A DNA stretch of 64,000 nt, taken from the NCBI GenBank assembly GCA_009760855.2, contig WPIO01000028.1, forward strand, positions 1 through 64,000, written 5' to 3'. The DNA is from Cristatella mucedo (lineage: Eukaryota; Bryozoa; Phylactolaemata; Cristatellidae). A model generated the notes under the pieces. It was not told where the DNA came from, did no database searches, and saw only the letters and a program-made list of their open reading frames with translations. The translations under genes and the position numbers were made by a program. Positions 1 through 57,962 of the stretch are shown here, piece by piece (position 1 is the first letter of the stretch; each line of letters begins with the position of its first letter).

Positions 1-106
1 TGATTCCGTTCAGCATTATTGTCCGGGCAGTGCTCACATTTTTCAGCAATAGTTCTTTACTTAATGGGATAAAAATGGGGCCATTGGGGTATCACGTTAA
101 GAATAC

Positions 107-3100
107 CGTACTACAAAATAATAATAAAATAAAGCCTTCTGATAGAGCAACCTGAGAGAACTCAATCTCTTTCACTCAGTCAAGCAGTTGAACACTGTTA
201 GGCATATGTGTGCAAATGGAATATAACGTACAGCTCCCTGCAGTTTGGATGTGTGTCCAATTGTGCCTATGGGGTAGCTTTTGGGCGTAGCCCGCTATAA
301 GAAGTCAGGATTTGACCTTTCAGACACAAAAACGAGGCTTCTTCTGTCAGGCAACAGGCTGACGCACGCTTCTGCCCAGGACAGAGTGGCAGTGCAACCA
401 TAATACAATGAGTGGCACAGCAACTCGTATTAGCAAACTAAATACGATTATTCTTGTTCACTAAAACCCAACATCCAAAGTTAGAGCCCAATCTGTGCTA
501 TCGACATTGACCTAAACTTATCACGGGCTGTAAATGGCCAGCCACTCAAATGCATCTAGCTAGCGCTTATTATGTGGGTGCACTTTTTCATTATTGGGGA
601 TATCACTCATCATGCCTGCACATGGCTCCAGCAATGCTCACGTATAAACTACGCATAAGTGGTGTAGCATCGCCATCAAAGAACAACTGTGGAAGCTCAT
701 GGGCTTGTCTGTCGTTGCATCGTGCAGTTGTTGCTGCTAAGATACACAGAGCGCCTATCACTACTTCATAAGTTGGTCCCTCACTTTTTGGTCTCCTTTC
801 ATTCTCCTGGGCATAAAGAGGCCCACGCTGTAATGAACTATGTAATGTATTGTACTCATGCGTCAGTAACTCCGGCAAAGTCAGCAGACGTGGGTCTTAC
901 GGGTCAGTAGAGATAGGTTTGTAGAGACGCCTCACAGTCCTCAGCGCATGTGCTGTACAGCACATGATCGAGTAGGCCACATGACTCAGTCTCACGCAAC
1001 ATGAGACGGTGGAAATGAGCAGGAGAGGCAGTTGAGGTAGTGAGAATAGGTGCATGAAGTAGCAGCTCAGGACTCAGTCTGCAGAACCAGGCTGAAAAAG
1101 GAGAGAGCGCATGGCTTCGGCATGTATGAGGAGTAGCTGTCGTTGAATGTAAGAATTGTAAACGAGTTGCCCACAGTCTAGGAACCTGCAGAGCGAAAAG
1201 CTTCGTCATACGACGTACTGTCTTTAAGAACCGGAGGAATGGGACAAGCTAATTTGATTAGTTCGGCGCACAGGACCTTCCGGTAAGTCGCGTGCAGGAC
1301 TGAAACTGATGCAAGTGCAGTTCAGCTAGGTATGAAGGAGCCAAGCCGTGAAGCGGGCCTTGTGGGTCTATCGACCGTAGACCTTTCTGCTCATGCATAC
1401 CTTTGCTCTGTCCGGCAACCACACCTAGCTCTTTCAGACAAAGAGCAAAAGGTGACACGGTGTCAACAACGCTGGGACTTTGAAGACCGGCCTGTGCAAG
1501 CCATATTCATAGTCGCTTAGGTGGCAATAAAATAGCTTTCTTTGGCAGCTCCAGCCAAAAGGGAATTACAATAATCAACCGAAAGACCAGCAAACCTAAA
1601 AGTAGACTAGTATAAATATACAAGGCAGCCACTGTGGGAGATAGCTACTCCTAAATCTTGGATAGATCGGATGCTGATGCTAGCGCTGTAGAGGCAGTCT
1701 TTGCAGCGAAGCTGAAATTGAGCGCAAGCTGTCGAACGAAACACGACACCTCCAGATTACGAGCACGTGTGAAGGTCGCAACAACGCACTACTGAGGTTA
1801 GAACAGCAAGCCTTTTAATCTGCAGCTACATGCTTAGGGTGTCCTATGGAGAAGTAGTTCGGTTTTTCGTCATTTACTTCAGAAAGTTTCTGACATCTAT
1901 GATCGAATATCGGAAAGGCAAGCATTCAGTTTCTCAGTTGTGTTAGATTTAGTTGTTTAAATGATAAAGTAACTGAGTATCGTATAGAAGTGTGATATCC
2001 TATCTGGCAATAGCCTTGAATCAATTTTTTCCAGAGGTTGTGTGTAAATGGAGAACAGCAGGGACTGAGTACTTATGATTCCTTGAGGGACTCTGGTTGG
2101 ACCTTCATGTCTGAGTGACTCCCATATTTGATTGAAATGATTTGTGACAAGGTTGGATTTAAACCACGCTAGTGCTTCGCCGTAGACCGATCGTTGTTTT
2201 CAATCGTTCCAGAACTCGTGATCAATGGTTTCGAAGGCAGACAGATTTAGTCAGGCTTTTAGGCAGTGACATTCCTGTCGTGTTGCAATGTTAGAATGTC
2301 ATTGTTAATATGGAGGAGAGAAGTTTCAGTAGTTGCCTTTGAAACCGATTGAAATGTTTTTGGTATTTATTATTTTCAATATGTTCATTAGATGTTTAGC
2401 AACAATTTTTTCAAGAATCTTTGAGTCAGAACGGAAGAAGGGAATGACTTAAGTTGCCTAGGATTGTGTCTAATCCAGGCTTGAGAATAGTCTAATCGTT
2501 TGCCGATTTGAAGGACTTGGGGATCGACTTCTTTTCCCAAAAGAAGTTAACATCTTGGTTATGGTGGCTGTTGGTCTGCAAGTGAAGAGCTACAGAGATG
2601 AAGGTATAGGGTCTTGTGACAAACTCTTTTTGCGATTTTGTTTAGGCAGCTGCATCACAGGCAGAAACATCAGAGAACTTTTGGTGAAAGCTCAGGTTGA
2701 GGAATGCTGATTTTTGCGTTGGGTCGAGGCTTAATGGGGCACGAATGTGCACAACTATCGCCAGCCATCGTGCCAATTGGTCTTCGACTGAGTTTCAGGA
2801 ATTCATGAGCCAACCGAAATCCTTTCAGACCATATTTAGTTCCGTGGAAAGCGAAAATCACTCTATCGACGTCACGATATTCGACTGGTTGATCAATCCG
2901 TTATGGAGCAAAGTTCTGCTGATCTACAAGGTCCCTCCACGGCTTGGCTTTCTTACAGCTTTCGTGAACTGATGCACTGGGAGTTGAGCCCTCAGCTTCT
3001 GTGGTCTCCTGGGGCAATAGTTGTTCCATTCTTTGTTTAAAGACTGCCAGCAGAAGTTTGGTTCTGAGGTCCTGGACTACGAACCGCCTGCTGATTCTTA

Positions 3101-3230
3101 CAAAACGACACCCGCTGCCGACGTATGGCCCATCCTTTCTGCTGTCGACTGAGCTGCTAACCCATGCTACTAATCTACTCAAGTCCTCCTCTGACTCTCA
3201 TGTCACTTTCTTGATGTTAGGATGAAGTCT
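107..3230 (-). mobile_element. Old, diverged LINE (non-LTR retrotransposon), minus strand
   Basis: Read on the minus strand, 2,030-2,290 translates with stops and frameshifts into reverse-transcriptase signatures: a DxSAFETIDH-like block, then EALAWFKSN, then RVPQG. These correspond to the conserved LINE blocks around the 'AFDTIDH' and 'VPQGS' motifs. About 1,020-1,400 matches 20,990-21,280, another minus copy with the C-terminal LWNSV-like reading. About 107-190 resembles the LINE 3' tail (AAT-rich run, then a GAGAGAACTCAATCTCTTTC-like hairpin). Treating the whole stretch as one element is inference; it may be several fragments. No intact reading frame remains. Confidence 0.6.
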
Positions 3231-3748
3231 GTTGGCCATTGAATGCGCAGCCGTGTGCTTAGGCCGTGGGAGTGTTATATAAACTCTCCTCTATCACTAT
3301 GTTCTTTTGTAGTTAGGAGTTGAGATGGAGTTAGCATTCCATTACACAGACGATATTTGTATGGAATGCAAAATGGCTCCGTTTTAGCATCATTTGTTGG
3401 GTTATGTGAATTGTCCTCTGGTGTTATGTAGTGTTGTGCTGTAAAGGTCAATTATCATTTTTGAGCTCCCCTTTACAACGATAAGGAAAGTGCTGGAATG
3501 AGAAATGTTGTTCTGAGGTGCAAGTGAAGTATTGGTATTGTTATTTGAATGATATGAATAAAATGTGATATGCAAGAGAGGAAAAGTGTTAATAAGCACT
3601 GCACGAGCTTACCAGCATACAAGAATGTAATGCAGTGGATGAGCATTGAACTCGCATTGAGTAACACGCTTGATAATGGTGGGCTTGTTTTCATGTATAG
3701 TGAGACAAACCACATGTATACCTGCTCTTTAGCACAAATGTACGCGCA

Positions 3749-3905
3749 TACACACACACATACACACAATGACATGCACACACAATACAGACTATATACA
3801 CACACACACAATAATAGAATGTTTAATACACACACACACATGCATACATTCATTGTTTTTTGTACAAACATGCACTCCAGACACACACACAATACACACA
3901 TTGGC
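3749..3905. repeat. Interrupted (CA)n microsatellite
   Basis: Several short (CACA) runs are separated by unrelated bases. Both strands give long spurious frames here (His-Thr or Cys-Val rich), which explains the apparent coding potential. Confidence 0.85.
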
Positions 3906-5080
3906 ATTTTTTTACATATTAATAGTTATGCACACAAGCTTTACAGGACGGTAACGCGGCTCACCCTGCATGTGGGTCGAGCTCACTTGAACTTTTTGCC
4001 TACATTCGCTGTATCATATTGCTTGTGTGTAAGGGATAAGAAGATAAGATGTAATAATGATAAGAAGAAGGTAGTTTGCATGCAGAAGCGAGGTTAACTG
4101 GAAGAGTGTCATAATCCTAAAGTTAGTTAAGAGCTGTTTACCTAAGACCATAATCGATAGGTTGTATTCGCTTGTTGTTTTAGGATAACGAGTTTGATCA
4201 TAATGCTTGAGCAATACAGACCTAGACGTGCCCATCACAGACTTCACACGCGAGGTACACCTAATCAATGTGTACATCGGTACGCCAAAGTGTTCGAGTC
4301 ATGTGGTGCAAAAGGGTCAACGGTATTCGGGCAGAGAGAGAGATGCTAAGGTAGCCAGTAGGGCGGTGGTGTCGCCAGGTAAAGAGCTGGACTGTTCTTT
4401 TGGGTACAGCTCTTTGTTAATATGAACATGTTTGAGCCGTCTGTCCATTGTGGGTTCTGGATTGTGGTGTTATAAATTTCGTTTTTGAGTTTGGTTGCTT
4501 TTATGCTTGGTTGATTCTATTTTTTGTGTTTGATTTAGGGTTAGGATTGTGTGTTTAGATTTAGAGGGAAATTATAAACAGAAAAGGTAGTTTTATGATG
4601 TCTGTGTTTAATGTAAATATAAAGACACTTCTGGCAGCTATGTTGAATAGATTGCTTAAGCTCTACATAGTAGAAACAGACCTAGCTGTGTGCATAAATG
4701 ATGCCTTATTAGCTGTACAAGATCGAGGACGTGCATACATGATATAGTACGAACTCTGTATTCTTAACAGAGCTTGCTGTGCAACTTAAAATTGTATTCA
4801 CTTAGTGGATGCTATCTGTAAATGAGATTGATACCTGTAAGGTGAGTGAGTACTTCAAGGGGCGTGGCAAGCAGTGCTTTAACACTGTGCCAGGACATCG
4901 ACCTGGCAAGCAAGCGCTTCTGGGTGTGTGAAAGTACTTGTTGGTAACCATTACTAGTTGAACAGGCCTGGCTCACTCCTGATCTCGTGTAACCTGTAGT
5001 AAGATACTTGGCAGTGATTTTGTGGTCGGTCAGCCATTGGGCTTCGTGCTTGCCGTGTGGCCCTTATGAGTATGAACATG
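3906..5080. other. No recognisable feature
   Basis: I see no gene or recognised repeat. The stretch is AT-rich, with scattered TTAGGG-like words near 4,545 that are not a telomeric array. Confidence 0.4.
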
Positions 5081-5084
5081 GTAA

Positions 5085-5262
5085 TAATAACAATGGAGCT
5101 GATTTAACATTTTTTGTCTAGCTTTGTGAAGAGCCTTTGTGGTTAATAACGCTTGCAGCGTGATACAGAATCATCATCTGCAGTGGATCTTGAACCCACG
5201 ACTTCGGGCTATGGTCGTGATAGCAACCGCCTTACCTAGTGTGCTAGTGGAGTGCTCTTTTT
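5085..5262 (-). mobile_element. tRNA-derived SINE, type B, minus strand
   Basis: On the minus strand 5,145-5,248 begins with a tRNA-like head. An A-box-like TAGGTAAGGCGGTTGC is followed by CACGACC and a B box (GTGGGTTCAAGATCC). The body then carries the GCTGCAAGCG-like word seen in the other type B copies. It is not a functional tRNA, because no cloverleaf with paired acceptor arms is kept. Confidence 0.7.
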
Positions 5263-5514
5263 CTGGTGGTTGTTTGTGTACCACAGGGATGGGGTGTGCT
5301 TTGCCTCCAGCTTGCCTCGTGCATGGACTGGGAGGCGCTTGGCTAGGGTGTGGCTGACTGAGGGGGGCAATGAGAGAAGCTGGTGCTTGGAGCCAGATTG
5401 AGAGAGAGCCTCTGTCGCTTTGATGTGGCCGTTTGTTACTATACATTGGTGGAAATCAAGTAAGCTGAGAAGAGAAATGTGCACTGACTAATTAATTGTG
5501 TGTTCTGCAATCCA

Positions 5515-5600
5515 GTTGCTTAGCACAAATGGGGGGGTGCCGTCATTTCCCTGAGTCCCCCCTGACATCCCCCCTGGGTGGGGCATTTCTCTCCCACTGG
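5515..5600. repeat. G/C homopolymer-rich patch
   Basis: A run of seven G is followed by three C6-C7 runs within 60 bases, just before unassigned AT-rich sequence. Confidence 0.5.
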
Positions 5601-5660
5601 GTAGTGTATATGGTGGTGTTAGTGTTTTAGGGTTTTTAAGGTTTAGGGTTAGGAATTTAG

Positions 5661-6395
5661 TTTTTAATAATAATATTAATATAAATAGACTTGATAGTTT
5701 CCCTTGAGAACTTGAATTTTCATGCTTAGCATTTGTGTAAAGTATAAGAATAGTAAATCATGTTTAAAACAACAAAAATGAATAACATGGTTAGGGTTTG
5801 ATGTACTGGGTCAGTGCAAGTGTGGTTAGTGGTGTTATGAACAGTGTCAGCACGATAATCATGATTGAGGATTAACACAGGACCCAATAAATGCTGTCCA
5901 AATAGGTATGTTTTTAAGTTTAAATGGTCAGGTCAGGGATGTTGAGTGTGGAGGTTTGAGTGGAGTTCAGGTTGTGGGAGCATAAGAGCTATGCACGGTC
6001 TCCAAAGGATTTGGTTTGTGAGGTATTTCTAGACTGTTGATTCGAAAAGTGAGGAATGATGCTTTGCCTGATGGGGGTGGTATTCAAAGATATTGGTTTG
6101 GTGAAGAAGAGACCTAAAGTGAGCTATAAAACTTTGGTTAATCTGTTGCTGACTGGTAACCAGTGGGTCACGGGGAGTGGAGTAATGTGGCGGCCGCGTT
6201 CACGACAGACGTTTAGCTGCTGAGTTTTTGGTACCTTAACTGCAATCGCCTGATCGCATGCTGGTAAGTAAGGTGACAGAAGTCGAGAGAGATGTCACGA
6301 TGCGTGACTAACTTGACGTGTTATCTCATTCAAATAGCCTAATTTTAGCAATGTTATGAAGCTTGGAAAATAGGTTGATTTGACTGTGTTTTTGG
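5661..6395 (-). mobile_element. CR1/L2-like LINE, 3' fragment, minus strand
   Basis: Read in reverse, it carries the 3' UTR words seen in the fresh copies (TGACCCAGT, CATGTTATTCAT) and the end of the reverse-transcriptase ORF. Stops and deletions break it throughout. The AAT-rich tail lies at 5,664-5,680 and the 5' truncation is near 6,395. Confidence 0.8.
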
Positions 6396-6689
6396 TTTAA
6401 GGTTAGTGGCTTGGCTTCCTGCCTAAATTCTTTGCTTGTCATTCCGGTAGTTGTACTAGTGGCGTAGCTAGATTTCGTTCTTGGTCGAGTACATACTCAG
6501 ACCTTTGAGGTTTAGTACTCATTTGCCGTGGGAACTCGCTTGTACTGTAGCTTGAGCCCGGCTGTGTACCAACAGGTGCCTGGCGGCATCGAGCGGGACC
6601 TGAACTGCAGCTGGACCAAACTGAGCCTCGAAGCCGCTACCGAGGCTATCCATGCAGAAACTATCCTTCCAACATCCTCAACGCAATTA

Positions 6690-6846
6690 TACTTAGTTGA
6701 TTTTATTTTTATAGAGCACGAACTTCATTTAATCATGCATATATGTATCAGATTTATACATTTATCGACATAGGGAAATGTCAAAATTGGTTTCTTCTAA
6801 TTTTACTGAGTTAATTTTATTTAGAATATGCTAAATTTATGTTATG

Positions 6847-6879
<33 letters not shown>

Positions 6880-7232
6880 ATATGTATTCTTTAGTTACAT
6901 TTATCAACATAGGGAGAAATGTCCTACTTCTCTAATAGTGAGCTGATTTTATTTTAATAGATAATGAACTTCATGTAATCATGTAGATATGTATCTGGCC
7001 TAATATACATTGTATCAACATAGAGTGAAAATGTCTGCAATTCAAGCCGCTCTAATTATATACTGGAGTTGATTTGAAAGAGCAGAAATAAACTTGTATA
7101 TATATATATATATATATATGTAAGTATATTCATATATTTATCAAACATAGGGGAAATGTTTTACTCACTTCTCTAGTTGAGACTGAGTCGATTTTCATTT
7201 TTACAGCTAATGAACTTCATTTAATTGTATAC

Positions 7233-7268
<36 letters not shown>

Positions 7269-7271
7269 ATA

Positions 7272-7302
<31 letters not shown>

Positions 7303-7345
7303 CTGTATTCTTAGTTAAACATTCATCAACATAGAGGGAAACAGT
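6690..7345. repeat. Degenerate ~110-180 bp tandem repeat with embedded (AT)n runs
   Basis: About four and a half units repeat the order 'TTGATTTTATTTTTATAGA', 'ATGAACTTCATTTAATCATG', an (AT)n stretch, then 'TTTATCAACATAGGG' and 'GAAATGT'. The CATAG(G/A)G anchor recurs near 6,769, 6,908, 7,019, 7,147 and 7,330. Spacing varies mainly because the (AT)n part expands, most strongly at 7,226-7,302. No coding function is supported. Confidence 0.85.
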
Positions 7346-7925
7346 CTTATTGGGGGAAATTCGGGGTGTCGTCCTAGCCCTCCTATCGGAGGAGGGGAAT
7401 GTCGTGGATATCCGGGAACGCCCAGGGTAAGTCCTACAAACGGAACCTGATTTGGTCCGGGCTGATATGGTACGAAGCGGATTTATTTTTTTCAGCCTCG
7501 TGAGTTGCCTCTTGACCATTGGCCAGTCGGTTCTTAGACAACTGGGGTGCTGTAGATAGCCGAGCCGGCTGCTCGAGCGACGAAATGCACAGCGGCAGCA
7601 CAGACAGCAGAGCTCACAGGCCCTGTCGCCTAAGAAAAGCTGAACCAGCTTCGCAGCAGTATCACAACTCTGAGTTTCTGAAACAGATTCTGAAAAGACC
7701 TTCGGAGAGATCAGTGTTTTGTATATGGCATTTGGCTATATTTGTGGTTCGATGTGGAGCAATAATGAATTCATAGTAAAATGGAAATATAACCAGCCTC
7801 GAAGATTTTTTCCAAGCCAGTAGGTTTGCTTGTCGTGTCTGTTACCTTCAGTCATTGTCTCTAACAAGTTTCACTCTTGTGGTCTTCCCTTCGATATAGG
7901 ATGTTATATACAGGGGGTCTGAACC
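7346..7925. other. No recognisable feature
   Basis: Moderately GC-rich unique sequence. Its short frames show no recognisable domain. Confidence 0.35.
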
Positions 7926-8879
7926 AGATGATAAAACTAACTTACTACATGGGCAAACCCAGTAATTCTAGACGACAATGATCTCAAAATTACCTGCTAG
8001 TTGAATCAGCTCGAAATCTAGGTGTCATATTCCCAAAGCGAACTTCTCGTTAACGACCATATCCGCTCCACAGTCAGGAAGCTGCCTATTTTCAGCTTCA
8101 TAACATTGCTAAAATTCGGGCGTGGTTAGATAAGGATACCACGTCCAAGTTGGTCCATGCAGTCGTGACATCTCGTCTTGACCTCTGTAAGTCGCTGCTT
8201 TCTGGCCTACCAGCATGACGATCAGGCGATTGCAGCTGGTGCAAAACTCGGCAGCTAGGCTTGCCTGTCGTAAGCGTCACAGTTGGCCACATTACACTGT
8301 ACTCCAATTCTCGCCGACCTGCACTGGCTACTAGTCAAGCAACGGATTGACTTCAAGGTTTTGTCGCTCACTTTTAGGTCCCTTCATTCTATGGCTCCAG
8401 CGTATCTCTCCGACATACTCCCCCATCAGCCAAGCATCGTACCACCCGCTTTTCGGAATCCAACATTCTACAAATACCTCGTACAAACCTTAAATCCTTT
8501 GGAGACCGTGCATTTAGTTCGTATGCTCCCAAAGCCTGGAACTCCCTCCCGGCCTGCGTCAGAACATCCCCCGAACTGACCACATTAAAAGGAACTAAAA
8601 ACACACCTATTTAGGACAGCATTTAGTGGGTCCCTGTGATTCGTCCTTCATGTGCTTATGCGTGCTGACACTGTGCATGTTGCCACTAACCACATTTGCA
8701 TGCTGACCCTGTGCATGTCACCCCTACCATATTATTTCATTTTGTTGGTTTTTTCAAGCATGAGCTTTTACTCACCATTCAATTGCATTTCCCTTTGCAG
8801 CAGATGTAAAGCGCCTAGAAGAGATTAAGTTTTCTGAGGGCGCTTTATCAAGTGCATTGTTACTATTATTATTATTATA
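7926..8879 (+). mobile_element. CR1/L2-like LINE, 5'-truncated, plus strand
   Basis: The sequence runs from the NLxVMGKPS part of the reverse-transcriptase ORF through the LHWL..QRIDFKVLSLTFRSLHS C-terminal block. It continues through the 3' UTR, the AAGCGCCTAG...GGGCGCTTT hairpin and a short (ATT)n tail at 8,862-8,878. Small indels break the frame. The reverse-transcriptase catalytic part is missing, so it is dead on arrival. Confidence 0.9.
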
Positions 8880-9650
8880 GCCCTATTGCTCAGGGCATAA
8901 AGACAGACCTACATGAACTTTAGAGAGCAGGCACGAGACAGCAGCAAATAGCCATCAAAGGCGTCAGTTGGTCTAGCAAGTGATTGTGCCCAGAAGGTGG
9001 TGATGGGCTGCGAGTGACTGACACTGCAAGCTTTTTTCAAACTATTCATGCACATTCGTTTAGGTTTTGGAGTAGTGGACAATGCCATCGCTCACCAAGC
9101 TAGCACCCATCGTCTGGAGTCGCTTGTGGCTAGCCTGTAGAGCAGGTGACAGCGTGAGTGCGAGCATCCAGCAACCGGGATTCGCATCTTCGCAGCTATT
9201 CACTCTATCCCCACCCTAAGAAAAGCACTGCACCTCGGCCGCCGGCCGTGGCACCGGCCAATACAGCCGTATGGTCGGCGAGCACGGCAGGCGTCCATAA
9301 GATCGGCATTGGCAGCATCGAAGGCCTTAGGTGGCCGTACGGCAGAAGCAAGCACTGGTGGTGCCGATTCATTTTCGGCATGGCACGGTGCCACGCCGGA
9401 CGGCTGCAAGTTCCCGGCCTTGGCCAGCGCGATGCTGAACGGTGACTAGGAAGTGCTCACGACTGGCTTGCATCCACACGACGTTGGTAGGACCTCTCCT
9501 TGAGTGTCGCAGCAAACGGAACCGCTGCAGGCAGAGCAAATCGCCTGCCACGGAGATTCGAGTGATTTGCTCTCACGATGGATATGGTGCAACAGACGTG
9601 GTGCTCTCTGCTGATCCACACCTCCAGCAGTTGTGGCAGCAGCAGTGGCC
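8880..9650 (-). other. Possible 3' UTR / downstream flank of the PLEKHD1-like gene
   Basis: GC-rich sequence directly downstream (minus strand) of the stop codon at 9,651. I found no AATAAA or ATTAAA on the minus strand here, so the transcript end is not defined. Calling it 3' UTR is inference from position only. Confidence 0.3.
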
Positions 9651-56576
<46,926 letters not shown>

Positions 56577-56865
56577 TTCGATCCGAGTCGACTGCAGCCA
56601 ACAGTGCGGCAATCCCGGAAGCGGGGATGCGCCTCGCACCGCGAGTCGCCACGAGTGGGGGAACCCCCTCCCGTTGCCTGCTGCGTGTTTGCTTTGCTCT
56701 CGTTGCCGCCGCAAACTCCGGATAGTTGAACGTTGCACTATGCAGTGCTAACTAAACATACTATGTCATTGAGCTTTCTGTAGCTTCTATTAGCATCCGC
56801 AGTTGTAGCAAATGAACTTTTGGGCACTGATGAAGTTACGCCCACTCATTAGAGCATCTAGGAAG
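56577..56865 (-). promoter_or_regulatory. Putative 5' flank / 5' UTR of the PLEKHD1-like gene
   Basis: Only about 290 bases separate the start codon from the plus-strand LINE at 56,866. The proximal part is GC-rich and the distal part AT-rich. No clear core promoter motif was seen. Confidence 0.35.
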
Positions 56866-57600
56866 TTCCCTTCTACCATTCCTATCAAAGACACTCGAAC
56901 TGGTCGTGGCGGACCAGCTGAACTCATATATCGAAACCTCACACCTTGCTAGTAAGTTCCAGTCTGGCTTTAGAGCTAATCACTCCACAGAGTCAGCATT
57001 GCTTAGGGTATACAACGACCTACTTAGGAATGCAGACATGGGTAGAGTGTCTCTGCTTGTTTTGCTTGATCTTTCGGCAGCTTTTGATACCATCGATCAC
57101 AAAGTTCTTCTAGAGCGCCTCTCATCTCGCCTGGGCATCATTGGCACTGCTCTGCAGTGGTTCAGGTCCTATCTCAGTGGGAGACTCCAGAGTATTGACG
57201 TGAATGGACAAAGAACATCTGAAGTACCTCTGAAATAAGGAGTACCGCAGGGCTCAGTGCTAGGTCCGGTTCTTTTCATGGTTTATACTCTGTCTCTTGC
57301 TGATGTGATTGCCAAGCACAATCTAGGCTTTCACTTCTATGCGGATGACACTCAGTTGTACCTTTGCTTTGATCCCTCCCAGCCTTCGAGCACCTCAAAT
57401 TCTCTAAACTCACTTGCTGCATGCATTGATGACATCCGATCATGGATGGCAGCAAATTTTCTAAAACTTAACGATGATAAAACCAACTTACTAGTTATGG
57501 GCAAACCCAGTATGATCCAGAGATTGGAAAGGCTGACTCTCAAAATTGGCTCTGCCAGCATATCTCCAGTTGAATCAGCTCGAAATTCTAGGTGTCATAT
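56866..57600 (+). mobile_element. CR1/L2-like LINE, left part of an interrupted copy
   Basis: From SLPFLSKTLE-like through ADQLNSYIETSHLASKFQSG and LDLSAAFDTIDHKVLLERLS, then SVLGPVLF and the intact catalytic [13 protein letters not shown], to SARN. It has a TAA at 57,236-57,238 and a frameshift at 57,588. It is cut at GTCATAT and resumes at 60,984 (TCCAAAGCGACC). Confidence 0.93.
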
Positions 57601-57962
57601 TGTAGCGCCCTGCTGGCTTTGGCTGAATTTTAGCGCGAACAAGAGCTGTTCGGCGGCGGGCTAGAGCCCCTTTGTCCTGGAGCAGTGAGCCAGAGAGGAG
57701 CGTCAGTGCGGTTAGAGAGGAAGCGCTTAGGAGCAGGCCAGGAAGCTCGGAGACGAGCAGCGCGATTCGGCCTTTAGAATTGGTCCGATACTCGCGGAAG
57801 CTGCTGATAGATGTTGGCTGGCCTGTCAACCCCCGCCTTCCCTCGTCCCAAGAAAGAAGCGTCTGGAACCCATTCGCCATTCAAGCTGGACGGAGGTGCC
57901 CTGCCAGTGGCCTGGGAACGGCAGTCATTCCTTTCCGTAATGGGCCAAGGTGTCCGGGCCCA

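Noticed and set aside
3473-4097. His-Thr and Cys-Val rich open frames
   Set aside because: Translation of an interrupted (CA)n microsatellite.
5630-5660. Telomere-like TTAGGG words (also at 4,545 and in the 60.4-kb repeats)
   Set aside because: Only one or two imperfect copies each time, with no array; chance or part of a larger repeat unit.
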